From Labia minor (lineage: Eukaryota; Arthropoda; Insecta; Dermaptera; Spongiphoridae): a stretch of 64,000 nucleotides of DNA. Shown one piece after another: positions 1 through 10,757 of this stretch. How positions within the stretch are numbered: position 1 is the stretch's first letter; every line of letters begins with the position of its first letter. The notes beneath the pieces are model-generated. The model was given only the letters and a program-made list of their open reading frames with translations, was not told the origin of the DNA and did not search any database. A program made the position numbers and the translations under genes. Location of the stretch: the NCBI GenBank assembly GCA_963082975.1, contig OY720344.1:60540546-60604545 (forward strand), in the 5' to 3' direction.

Positions 1-450
1 TGTGACGTCATGAAGGGCTGGGTGACGTCATATAATTTTAAATTAAGAAAAACATAATGAAGATGATTTTTCCCGAGGATAAAACCCTTACATTCGTGGT
101 GATATGTAAAAAAATCTCCTCATGTGAAATTTGGTGTGAAAATAACCCTTCCCTTCCTATCGTCGATCGCTAATACTACCACTTCCGGTTTCCGGATTTG
201 CACCAAAAGTTGATCAATTCATCCCTCTGATGCATTAAGTAAATATACCAAATTTCATCAAAATCGGTTGAGCCGTTCAGGCTGTACACATCTATACGGA
301 CGGACAGACGGACAGACATCATGCTAAAAATACTTTTTTCTGTTAAGAAAATGCATGATTCGTGAAGATATGTAAAAATCTCCACATGTGAAATTTGGTG
401 TGAAAACAATACCTCCCTTACTATCGTCTGTCGGTAAAAATTGAATCAGC
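1..450 (+). repeat. Family C interspersed repeat, copy 1 (truncated by window edge)
   Basis: About 450 bases match the copies at 9951-10497 and 62062-62590. The block starts with two TGACGTCA palindromes (3-10 and 23-30). It then has ACTTCCGG, a module reading accaaatttcatcaaaat, and a short CGGA/CAGA microsatellite (about 296-318), and ends near ctatcgtctgtcggtaaaaa. There is no believable ORF. The left end lies outside the window, because the other copies extend about 90 bases further 5'. It is probably a non-autonomous element related in design to the HINE families; the superfamily is uncertain. Confidence 0.75.
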
Positions 451-479
451 ACAAACATATTCGTGAATTCATTGAAAAT

Positions 480-1363
480 GTTGAATTTTTTCAAAGGTGC
501 CGCTATGCAATTATAAAGAATCCGGCCCGCGAAATCGTATGTTCAGTGGCGTAACTAGAACTTTTGCAGCCCGTGTCGATCTCCAGTTTGCCGCCCTTTT
601 TATTATAAGTCAATCAAATAGTGGTTTTTAAAAATTAATACACATAAATAAATTATAAAGTTATTTAATCAATATTAATTCATACACAGAGTAAATTTGT
701 TTACACATATTTGTATGCACTCGTAAACATATTTATATAATATTTACTTTTCTAGCTTTCATACTAGAAAAATCGTGTATAAGTAATGCTCTCAAAATTT
801 ATATTTATATTTTTTCCGCCGGCCCTGCTTTTCAAAAGAAAAATCGATGATTTAATAAAATATTGGTTTATCACTTCAAAGTAATCATATAAACTTTTCA
901 AAAGAAATGACATTTATAAACTGATATCAAAAAATTTTAGTTAGGAAAAATTACCGAACAAAATCGTAAAGATGCGTTTACGAATTCAACGAATTTTAAT
1001 GAATACAATAAAATAAATTATTATCCTGTTCTTGGAATTAGAATTCAAAATTTACATTAAAATGCATTTATATACACCGAGGAATAATATTCGAAATCAT
1101 AGTTAATCATAATTTATATAAATCAAATAGTAAACTTAAAATAATCATAATAATCATAATAATCATTATTCAAGAAAGAAAAAAAAATAAATATGAAATG
1201 AATAAGTTGCTTTTTACAACTATAACTAAATATAAAAAATGCCGCCCCAAGATAAGTGCCGCCCGGTGCGGACCGCACCCACCGCACCCCCCTAGGTACG
1301 CCACTGCGTATGTTATGTTATTATGAATACGGCCCGCGGACAAAAAAATGTTAGGCACCACTG
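480..1363. mobile_element. Remnant hAT-like element interrupted by a second hAT MITE
   Basis: The right edge reads, on the reverse strand, CAGTGGTGCC, a common hAT terminal motif, at 1354-1363. GGCCCGCG blocks occur on both sides (about 523-531 and 1331-1338) of the better-defined MITE at 544-1306. I could not find the matching left terminal repeat or an 8-bp target duplication for this outer unit, so it is probably a decayed element. Confidence 0.35.
544..1306. mobile_element. Non-autonomous hAT element (MITE) with 8-bp target duplication
   Basis: The ends are inverted repeats beginning CAGTGGCGTA and ending TACGCCACTG, the typical form for hAT transposons. They are flanked by the perfect 8-bp direct repeat cgtatgtt (536-543 and 1307-1314), the target-site duplication length of hAT. 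The 763-bp interior is AT-rich and has no transposase ORF, so this is a non-autonomous copy. GC-rich patches next to both ends (for example GCCGCCC) belong to the element. Confidence 0.88.
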
Positions 1364-2029
1364 ATTTAGACGCTTTCATACAAATGAATAATTAATTTTA
1401 GTTATATTGTAGTGTGATTTTATGGCCCATTGATATTTTTGGGATTTTACAAATTCAAAATATGAAATTGTTTTTTCCAACACTAAGAAAAGATTGGAAT
1501 ATAGGAATTAAATTTAATCAAAGCATTTGTCTAATTAATCTATTTTTGATTAGTGATTCAAGGTTAACGTAAGCCCAAGAATAGGCATTTATAAAGAGAA
1601 ATAGTGGTTTCTTAATAGGAATAGTGTGAAATGGTATTCAAAGGTGAAATAGTGGCATCTTAATAACTACTAAAATCACGACAATTTTGTATGCAAACTT
1701 CCAAAATATCTTATGTTTTCCCAGAAGAACTCCTTCTTGGTTTGATTTTTTTATTATTTTATTTTAAAATTTCCAGATTAAACGTAAAAATGCTAATATT
1801 TTATTAAATGTTCAACAACTTACTTACTCGTTAATAAAGTGAGTTTGTATTCTTTGATTAGTTTTATATTCCTATCTTCTTAACAGTAACTACACCGAAT
1901 TAAAGTTATCATATATTTAATTAATACAAACAATTTTAACGTAGAAAATATACAATTTGAAAATGTTAAAGGAATCGAAATACTTAAATTTTATGATTTC
2001 CAAGAATAATATTATTGAAGAAACATTTA
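1364..2029. other. AT-rich spacer, no gene seen
   Basis: This stretch has frequent stops in all frames and no repeat family that I recognise. Confidence 0.6.
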
Positions 2030-2325
2030 TATAAAGGTTGCAATTAGAAAAGGCATGTTATTATGCAGGAGAGGGGCTTATTTTTCCAAAATTATTATTT
2101 ATGGGTATTAAAATTAAAATATACAAAACAATTATTCTACCGATTGTATATGGGTGTGAAGCGTTGTTTATGACATTGGAAAATGATAATAAATTTGTAG
2201 TATTTGATAATAGAGAACTTTGTACTATGATTATAGGCTAAAGAAGGTTGAGGTCTCCGCAGATCAACTGAAACTAAAAAAACAAGGAATTGCATGATCT
2301 CTATGCATCTCCAAACCTAGGTAGA
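2030..2325 (+). pseudogene. RTE-type LINE reverse transcriptase, C-terminal fragment (degraded)
   Basis: A short open stretch reads IKIYKTIILPIVYGCEAL followed by MTL, matching the segment just after the RT thumb in the copies at 36853-37645 and 37850-38293. Downstream, past a stop, gaattgcatgatctctatgcatctcc matches the next block of those copies. The polymerase core and the 3' tail are missing. It is a dead fragment of a LINE family common in arthropods (RTE clade by its C-terminal motifs; clade is inferred). Confidence 0.7.
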
Positions 2326-3072
2326 TATATTTAATTAATATAAATAATATTTCGATTTGATTGATTCAACAGGATATTTGCCAATTGATTTCCCTTTAAA
2401 CTAGTTTCTTAATACTATTTCTTTTTCTTTATTATAGCCTTATCCCAATCATTAATTAATTTTTTTTACTAATATTTTTCATTAATTTTTATATAATTTA
2501 TTTATAACTTAATTTTGTTATAATAATATCAAATAATTATTAATTAAATCAATGATTCCGCAACAACATTGTAGGATATTATTAAATGGAGAGTTGTTAA
2601 CTCTCTCTCTCTCTCGTTTGAGTATCTACTATATAATCAAGTACTCCTTTGACACCAATTCTATAGTAAATATATCCCTATGTGAGTCGGATTCCCTCGA
2701 GAATATCACATCGATTGTGACCATACACTATATAATATATTATATTCATAGTGTATATCTAGTATCATTTTATTAATTTAATTAATAAACATATATATGT
2801 ATTTAAATATATATCTATATATTATTAATTAAAACTATTAAAAATCTTTATAGATATTTAGTTTAATTAACTATTTCTTGTCTAAAAATTTTTAAAATTT
2901 TTATTATATAATGGAAAACAAAATAAAGATAAAAAATAAAATAATAAGGCAATAAACAAATTTATGTTAAAAAATATATATATTTAAATTTATTATAAAA
3001 TATTATGAAAATATAATAAGAAAATTCCAATTATCATAAATATTCTATTATTTTATTTTAATTATAATATTA
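2326..3072. other. AT-rich spacer with short CT microsatellite
   Basis: No gene is visible. A CT run lies at about 2601-2614 and several AT-rich simple-sequence blocks follow. Confidence 0.6.
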
Positions 3073-3226
3073 TCTATCTATATATATAAAAGGCAATGTC
3101 TGTGTGTCTGTGTGTCTGTGTGTCTGTCTGTGTGTCTGTCTCTTATAGACTCAAAAACTACCCGTCCGATTACGGTGAAACTTTCAGGGATTGTTGTGGG
3201 CATCCCAGGGAAGGTTTTAGTGTAGT

Positions 3227-3688
3227 TAAATCCAAAATTAATTTATCCAAAATTAATTTAATTAGTAATATATTGCTAAAAGTCTGTAGTGTCACAAAAC
3301 TATCGACAGATGGCGCTACATATAATTTTCCAAATTCAAATATTTTTAATTTTTTTTAAACTGTCAAAAATAACATACCCATAATAACAGTTGTAATAAA
3401 AATAGAAATATAAATCACAATGTAAGTAAAATATTGAATCGTTTTATTTATATTGTTTCAATTAAATCCAAAATTAATTTAATTAGTAATTTTTTGGTAA
3501 AAGTCTATAGTGTCACAAAACTATCGACAGATGGCGCTACATATAATCTTCCAAATTCAAATATTTTTAATTTTTTTTAAACTGTCAAAAATAACATACA
3601 CATAATAACAGTTGTAATAAAAATAGAAATATAAATCACAATGTAAGTAAAATATTGAATCGTTTTATTTATATTGTTTCAATTATTG
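3227..3688 (+). repeat. Two-unit tandem repeat of about 230 bp inside the Helitron
   Basis: The block from ttaaatccaaaattaattt to ttatattgtttcaatta occurs twice in a row (second unit from about 3461). Each unit contains ctatcgacagatggcgctac and gtaagtaaaatattgaatcg. The copies differ by a few substitutions, and the first has an extra duplication of ccaaaattaattta at its start. Confidence 0.85.
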
Positions 3689-4094
3689 TTTGAATATATA
3701 TTAAATTTATATATAGATTTATTAAGTATAATAATTCCATTTACTTCAAATTTTTTTAATTTTTTATTTAAAAGTATATTCAGCATTGAAATTGCCATTA
3801 AATATGCAGGTAATTGGAACTCCAACATGTAATATTAGCAAATATTCTGGGATGGGAAAAATACTAAGATCATGTCATGTCCTATTAAATATTTTGAATT
3901 TTATTTTGAATCATACAATGGTAATGAAATATTAAACGGTATATTATTATTATTATTATTATTTGTAATAATTCCAATAAAAATAAATAAAAATAAAAAC
4001 CAAAAAAAAAGTGCAATTAAAACTAAAATTTCAATTATATTCATTTAATACATTATTATTATTATTATTATTAAGTGTTCAGTTATCATATACG

Positions 4095-4310
4095 TAGATA
4101 TGTATGCAGACACATGCAAATATTGGGAAACATCCGGTGGAAGACCAAAGATCAAGGTGGGTGGACAATGAAGGAAGGGACATGGGAGAGATGGGACAGG
4201 GTAGGATTTGGTTGTAGCTCAGGATAGGGACTCTTAGAGAAAAGTGGATGCTGCGGCTAAGAACTTTCGAAAACTGTATAGACACAGAGTTAGATAAATA
4301 TAACATATAC
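4095..4310 (+). pseudogene. RTE-type LINE 3'-end fragment
   Basis: The sequence gtggaagaccaaagatcaaggtgggtggacaatg and the following tggttgtagctcaggatagggac correspond to the GRP..RWVDN and VVAQNRD regions of the family's C-terminus seen at 37850-38293. It ends cacagagttagataaata, a decayed form of the family's AGATAGATA tail. The reading frame is broken. Confidence 0.7.
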
Positions 4311-4526
4311 AATAATAATATATAATTAATTTACTGATTAAATTAAAATATATATTTTCTAAGAAAACAAATATATGTCTTATCTACTTATACTGATTGA
4401 AACAAAATGGATGAAAACCTTTTACATACAGACTTTCAACCAAATACTATGTATCACTCGGGGGTACAGGGGGCGGAGCCCCCGTCTAGGTGTGAAGAGC
4501 GCCTGGAAGGCGCTCTGATCAGCTAG

Positions 4527-5819
4527 TATGAAATAAAGACACTGCATACCATATATTAAAATATTATTTCATTTCAGCATGCTCACAAAATAAAACACAA
4601 ATACTACCTATAGCCTAATAAAATATTCATAAAATCCTTTCTATACCAAAAATACAATAAAAAAATATTGTTGGAAAAATTAGCTTCATTTATAAAACGT
4701 CACACACAACATCTCTATTTTTTCTTTTGTATATAATTTTATAAAAAAGAAGATAAACACTGAAACCAAAAAAAAAAAAACATGAATGATAACGATAAAA
4801 GTTTCAAGAAATGCTAATATATACAGTTTTTATTTCTTTTATATTATGATGACTAATACAAATTTATCTATAATTTCCTTTAATTGAAATTTTTTTAAAC
4901 TTTATTAGTTAAATTTATTTCATAAGTAGGGAAATGGGGAGGGGCGTGTGAGCAGTAGAAGAAGAATATGAAAATTAAACTTAATTTTCAATTCTCAAAA
5001 GGAAGAAATGTGGCTTTCTATGAGGCTTGTGTAGAGTAAGAAAGCAAGAGGGTGGGGGGAGGGGTTGGAAACTGGGGGAGGAATGAAGAGAAGAGTTTAA
5101 GAGGAAAGAGATTTATTGCTTTTAAAGTTTTAAATAATTCATTGAAATAAATTTTATCTGTATAAGAAAAGTCATTAATATAGTCAAATTAAGGGGTAAC
5201 TATATCTAAATTCCTAGAAGGTAGTTGAATAATATGGTAAAATAAAAAAAAAACATATAAAATAAAATAAAATCGGGAAGTAAGTAAAATATTACTATCC
5301 TCCTGAAAATCATAAATTATAATAAAATATAATATTATTTAATTTATTATATAGGTAGATAAAATATATTCATCAAATTTTGATTTATTATAAAATAGAA
5401 TTACTCATACTATATAAAAAAAAATCAAATGGGTGAAATATTTTTTAAAATTTACACGGAGACTTTAAAATAAATTATTTATAATCTTAAATACCAGTTA
5501 AATCTGATGAAAAACACAAGTAATTAATTAATAATTAGATATTTATTGAATAATCTAATAATGTATTTTATTTGCTTTATTAATTTAATAAGCAATTCAA
5601 CAAATATTTTTTTTTCAATTTAAGATCGTAGTGGTAACATAATGAACTACTGAACTTAACTTGAGAATGTAGGTATAAACCAAGTTGATATAAAATTTAA
5701 AAAATATAGTATTTAATGTAATGAATAAACATAAATATAAATGTATAAGAAAATATTTTGTATACTTATATTTAAGGATTCTAAGGCATTATTAATATTT
5801 ATTTTTAAATTAAGTATTT
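4527..5819. other. AT-rich spacer, purine tract, no gene seen
   Basis: Between the Helitron and the first HINE-A there is AT-rich sequence with one G/A-rich patch (about 4925-5110). No coding signal is visible. Confidence 0.6.
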
Positions 5820-6412
5820 TTACTATCTCGTAAGAGATAGTATTGCGATCACGAAAATTTTCGATGTTGAGATTTTGATGTTTTTATACGTTTTGAAGGT
5901 CCTGAATCATTTTCACTAAGGTTGAGAAAAATGTCTGTGTGTGTGTGTGTGTGTATGTAACCAAGATTACGGAAAAATGGTTTGAGCTAGAATGATGAAA
6001 TTTGGTACATGAGCATTATTCAAAATTCGTAGTTTTCTATCAACTTTTAAGAAATGTAGCTCAACCGGAAGAGGGTCATTACCTACAACGTTTTGATTTT
6101 TTTTCCTCTAAAGTGACCGTAAAGATAAAGATATATGTTTGATAATTTTTCACATGATTAATAATTGTATAAAACTGCTATATATAGAATTTCAGCTTTA
6201 TTGATTCGCTGAAAGTACCAGAATTAATTTTTTAACACTGCAAATTTCACGCGCCAACACGTGCCATGGTGCCATCAACAAAAAGCCAAATATGCGCTGG
6301 TTTAATATTTATTATTTATAATTTATAATTAATTAAATTTAATTTAAATATAATATATTATGTTATTTAATCCAATACAAATTGCGAGATAGTCGAGTGG
6401 AGACACTCCAGC
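5820..6412 (+). mobile_element. HINE-A copy 1 (DINE-1-like non-autonomous Helentron)
   Basis: The element starts TACTATCTCG and ends GCGAGATAGTC followed by the hairpin GAGTG-GAGA-CACTC and CAG. ACTATCTCG(C) and GCGAGATAGT form a 10-bp subterminal inverted repeat. A TG microsatellite lies at about 5933-5955, followed by the conserved module ggtttgagctagaatgatg and aaatttggtac. Subterminal inverted repeats, an internal microsatellite and a 3' stem-loop are the hallmarks of Helentron-associated elements (HINEs, including Drosophila DINE-1). No ORF. Confidence 0.8.
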
Positions 6413-6683
6413 TAATTTTTTTATTAATATTTTATTTATTTAATTTTTTACTGTTTGTTAATGTACAAACCCTTATTCTAAAAATTCAATTTCACTGCTT
6501 GATATCATTGAATAAAATTTGAATAATTAAAAGTATATAAAATTATATGTTTGGTTTGGAGAAGAAATCTGAATTATTATATTCATTCATTTTTTATTGA
6601 TTGGAACATTAAATTAAAATAATTCAGATTATCCTAGTCATAGAGTTTATGTAAATGGTATAAAAAAATTAATATTATTATTT

Positions 6684-6809
6684 TACTATCTCGCCATTCA
6701 AAGTCGAGATTTTGATGTTTTTATACGTTTTGAAGGTCCGTGAATCAGTTTCACTAAGGTTGAGAAAAATATCTGTCTCTCTCTCTCTGAGTGTGTGTAT
6801 GAGAAAATT

Positions 6810-6872
<63 letters not shown>

Positions 6873-7333
6873 ACAAGATGACGCAAAAACGGTTTGAGCT
6901 AGAATAATGAAATTTGATACACGGGCATTATTCAAAATCCGTAGTTTTCTATCTACTTTTGAGAAGTGTCATTTGGAAGAGAACCATTAGCTATACGTTT
7001 TCATTTTTTTTCCTCTAAAGTGACCGTAAAAATAAAGATGTTTGATAGTTTTTCACATGATTAAAAATTCTATAAATTCTATACACCTATATAGAATTTC
7101 AGCTTGATTAAATCGCTGAAAGTACCGGAATTAATTTTTGAACACTTTGACTACCAATCACGCGCCAGCACGTGACGTGGTCTCATTAACAAAGAGCCAA
7201 ACACGCGCTGGTTTAATAAATATTATTTATTAATTTTAATTTAAAATTTATAATTAATTAAATTTAATTTAAATATAATATATGTTATTTAATCCAATTC
7301 AAATTGCGAGATAGTCGAGTGGGGACAATCTAG
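6684..7333 (+). mobile_element. HINE-A copy 2
   Basis: Same architecture as copy 1: start TACTATCTCGCC, end GCGAGATAGTCGAGTGGGGAC. The internal microsatellite is compound (CT runs then a long TG run, about 6775-6871). The spacing from copy 1 is about 270 bp, in the same orientation. A small deletion removes the stretch that reads gatagtattgcgatcacg in other copies, and the terminal hairpin has a substitution (GACAATC). Confidence 0.8.
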
Positions 7334-8353
7334 ATTTTTAATTTTAATAATAGGTAAATATATATATATATATATATATTAGATATAAATATTTTGAAAA
7401 AAATACTAAATACCTTCATGAGGCATATGAGAACCAATAAGCGAGAAGTTTTTTTGTTGTTGCATTGGTATAAACCAGCCCATAATTATTGTTTTCTTCA
7501 AGAACACAGTGAAATAAAACACTTTAAACTACCATTCAAATGTAACTGAATAATAAACCAAATGGTATAATATTATATTATTTCATTTCATTTGTTTAAG
7601 TGAATATGTGTGTTCATTTAGCAGTTGGATGGCCCCTCCGTTCCCGCTATCTATTATTAGTTCAATTTGGTGTGGTAGGGGTGTGGATCGAGAGGAGAAA
7701 AGGATTGAGGTGCTTAAAAGTGGGAGAGGGTAGAAGGAGAGAGAGAGAGGGAGAGATGCAAGGGACATTAACTAATTCATGTATCCTTCCTGCTTGCAAG
7801 CAAAGGCGTAGAAAAAAAAACATTATGGAGCAACCAAAACTACCTTCTCAGGATTATTGATTTCTCTCTCTCTCTCACTCTTCACTTTACCCTTAATAAA
7901 TAAATAATTGATTAATATTGTTCAAACAACGAAAAGAAATAATTCTTAAATAAAAAAACAATACAGTTTATATATATATATACATATATATATATATAAA
8001 TCAAAAAGCTTTGGAAAGAAGTTAGTTTTCAAGATAATTAGGATTGTTTGTAAACAAATAAAGAGAAATATATTTAAATTCAAAAACAGAAAAGTTATTT
8101 GAATTTTATCGAATTGATTATTTATTTTTCTGTGCGGTGAAATATTTTTCTTTTTGCATTTTATTTTTATTCTGTTTTGAATTGATATTTTATTTATTTT
8201 TAGTTTATCAAAATACTGCTTCGCAAATCAATAGTCAAATTTATAAACTATTAAACTAACTGTTGAAATAAGCGTTAATTTTTTTTATAAATTTGAATGT
8301 AAACATATTATATTTTGAGTTTAATGTACAGTGTGTTCAGAAGAAACGTTTAT
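7334..8353. other. Spacer with purine-rich patch, no gene seen
   Basis: AT microsatellites lie at about 7360-7378 and 7971-7998. At 7600-7860 the sequence is less AT-rich and an 86-codon frame is open. Its peptide is dominated by R/E/G from a GAGA tract and shows no domain, so I do not call it a gene. Confidence 0.55.
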
Positions 8354-9274
8354 TACTATCTCGCCAGAGATAATATTGCGATCATGAAAATTTTCGATGT
8401 CGAAATTTTGATGTTTTTATACGTTTTGAAGGTCCCTGAGTCATTTTCACAAAAGTTGAGAAAAATGGCTGTCTGCCTGCCTGTCTGTGTGTTGTGTGTG
8501 TGTGTATGTGTGTAGATAAGATTACGCAAAAACTGTTTGGGCAAGAATAATGAAATTTGATACACCGGCATTATTGAAAATTTGTAGTTTTCTATCAACT
8601 TTTGAGGAATGTAGCTCAACCCGAAGAGGGTCATTACCTACAACATTTTGATTTTTTTCTTCTAAAGTGACCGTAAAAATAAAGATATATATGTGATAGT
8701 TTTTCACAAAATTGTATAAAATTGATATTTATAGAATTTCAGTTTGATCGATTCGCTGAAAGTACCGAAATTAATTTTTTAACACTGTAAATTACGCGCC
8801 AACTCGTGACGTGGTCTATCTATCTATCTCTGTGACTCTACGGAACTCGAAAGTTCTTGGCCACAGCAACCACACCCCTCCAAGTATTCCTATTCTAAGC
8901 CACAACATTCCAGTCCCTATCCTCTCCCATCTCTCTCACATCATTTCCCACATTATCCACCCACCGTGTTCTTGGTCTTCCAAGTGGACGTTTCCCACTC
9001 GGTCTCCCTACCAATATATTTTTTGCCATTCTATCTTCCCCCATTCTAGCCACCTGTCCTGCCCACCGTAGCCTTCTCGATTTTATAATTCTAACTATAT
9101 CTGGAGATGCTCGAGACGTGGTGCCATCAACAAAGAGCCAAACATGCACTCATTTAATAAATATTATTTATTAATTTTAATTTATAATTTATAATTAATT
9201 AAATTTAACTTAAATATAATATATGTTATTTAATCCAATTCAAATTGCGAGATAGTCGAGTGAAGACATTCCAG
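8354..9274 (+). mobile_element. HINE-A copy 3, split by an RTE LINE insertion
   Basis: It starts TACTATCTCGCCAGAGATA and ends GCGAGATAGTCGAGTGAAGAC-ATTCCAG. A TG/TGCC microsatellite is at about 8466-8515. The 3' third is interrupted at 8816-9114 by a truncated LINE. Removing that block and one copy of gacgtggt restores the family consensus at this point. Confidence 0.82.
8816..9114 (-). mobile_element. 5'-truncated RTE-type LINE with 8-bp target duplication
   Basis: On the minus strand an 84-codon stretch reads RRLRWAGQVARMGEDRMAKN then GRPSGKRPLGRPRTRWVDNV, the conserved C-terminal tail of arthropod RTE-type elements. It ends in a TAG stop region and an AGATAGATAGATAG simple tail. It is flanked by the direct repeat gacgtggt (8808-8815 and 9115-9122). 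Severe 5' truncation, a short tandem tail and target duplications mean a LINE insertion by target-primed reverse transcription. It is nested inside HINE-A copy 3 and therefore younger than it. Confidence 0.85.
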
Positions 9275-9379
9275 ATTTATTTTTATTAGGATTGGTTCAG
9301 ACGGACGTGGTATAGCAAGATCTCTCTATATTTTTTGGAGAAAAATCTGGAGAGTCCATTAGTCAGAATGGAGCAAGAT

Positions 9380-9600
9380 CTTTTGAGTTGATTAGATACG
9401 ATAAGGATAAAAGATAAGGAGATAAGAAGGTGGTAGTTCTAATTTGAAGTGAATTTCATTTTAATGCATTCATTTTTAACAAGCCGGCAAGGAGTGGATC
9501 AATTATTATGAATTGGGTTAATAATTTTGAATGAGGGAAGAAAGAGCTGTCTCGATAGAATAAAAAATCAGAAACTAACAAAGAAGAATTTATGTAGTAA
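9380..9600 (+). pseudogene. Possible transposase helix-turn-helix remnant
   Basis: One frame reads FNKPARSGSIIMNWVNNFE. This resembles the HTH region of DUF4817/mariner-type transposases (pattern ..P.R.TILRWVNNF...). Stops flank it and nothing else of a transposase is visible. The call is weak. Confidence 0.25.
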
Positions 9601-9950
9601 ATATTGTAAAAAATAGAATAGAATAAATAAAATATAGTAACAACTTGATGTATCTCTACAACTCAAATTAAGTGACTTGATTTTGACTGGTAGACTGAAA
9701 TAATAATATAACAACTTCTCACATTTAACTCCATCACGTCATTCAACATCAAATTCGAGTAAATTATTATCCAAAATTTCAATATTTCTATTAAAACTTT
9801 GCAAAATATATATGGATGGGAATTAATTAATTAAGTATAATAAAAAATAAGTTGACCTGTGGCCAGGTCCGAACCGACCGACGGATTGAAATAAATTAAT
9901 TTCCAGCTACAGAAACAATTTCAAATAATTTTAATATATCTATTAATGTA

Positions 9951-10497
9951 ATAAAAAACAGATAGGAATATAACATAAATATTTTTAATTTTATTTTATT
10001 TATAATATATAGCTGAAGTAGCCGGCGTTGCCGGTTACCCGAGGCTGTGACGTCATGAAGGGCTGGGTGACGTCATATAATTTTAAATTAAGAAAAACAT
10101 AATGAAGATGATTTTTCCCGAGGATAAAACCAATACATTCGTGGTGATATGTAAAAAAATCTCCTTATGTGAAATTTGGTGCGAAAATAACCCTTCCCTT
10201 CTTATCGTCGATCGCTAATACTACCACTTCCGGTTTCCGGATTTGCACCAAAAGTTGATCAATTCATCCCACTGATGCATTAAGTAAATATACCAAATTT
10301 CATCAAAATCCGTTCAGCCGTTCAGGCTGTACACATCTATACGGACAGACGGACGGACGGACGGACAGACATCATGCTAAAAATACTTTTTTCTGTTTAG
10401 AAAATGCATGATTCGTGGAGATATGTAAAAATCTCCACATGTGAAATTTGGTGTGAAAACAATACCTCCCTTACTATCGTCGGTCGATAAAAATACC
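9951..10497 (+). repeat. Family C interspersed repeat, copy 2
   Basis: The most complete copy of family C. It begins near aaaaaacagataggaata, has a unique GC-rich patch (gccggcgttgccggttacc, 10021-10039), then TGACGTCA twice (10048-10055 and 10068-10075), the ACTTCCGG block, the accaaatttcatc module, a CGGA microsatellite (about 10340-10370), and ends at tactatcgtcggtcgataaaaa. No ORF. Confidence 0.78.
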
Positions 10498-10719
10498 TAA
10501 TATTCTACCGTTGTTACTGATTTATATAAAATAATAATAAATTATTATAAATTAACTTTAATTAGACAAGTAAATAAGTATTTAGAATAAAAAAATTAAT
10601 CTATCATTTAAAAAGAAACTAAAATGGTGCTTATATATTATCATGGGAATTTTATTTTGTAAGTTGATTATAATATTAGAAAAAAATAACATAATATGAA
10701 TTAATTAATTAATTAATTA

Positions 10720-10757
<38 letters not shown>

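Larger units (their letters stand above)
3073..4526 (+). mobile_element. Non-autonomous Helitron
   Basis: The 5' end reads TCTATCTATATATATAAAA preceded by A. It is followed by a TGTG/TCTG microsatellite (about 3095-3142) and a module ending in GGTGAAACTTTCAGG. The 3' end has a GC-rich palindrome (GGGGGCGGAGCCCCC, about 4469-4483), then a strong hairpin AGAGCGCC-TGGA-AGGCGCTCT, then a few bases and CTAG followed by T. TC at the 5' end, a subterminal hairpin, CTAG at the 3' end and an A/T target are the Helitron signature. No Rep/helicase ORF is present. It contains a tandem duplication (3227-3688) and an RTE fragment (4095-4310). The exact 5' base could be 3073 or 3077. Confidence 0.8.

Noticed and set aside
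6678..6935. Open frames across the CA/GA and CT/GT microsatellites
   Set aside because: The peptides are only repeated TH, RE or SL dipeptides from simple sequence inside HINE-A copies.
7600..7860. 86-codon open frame with a balanced base composition
   Set aside because: The peptide is skewed by a GAGA tract, has no recognisable motif, and an overlapping frame is open on the other strand.
9850..9890. Possible tRNA 3' half (GGTTCGGACC on the minus strand)
   Set aside because: Only a B-box-like match remains; no A box, stems or tail.
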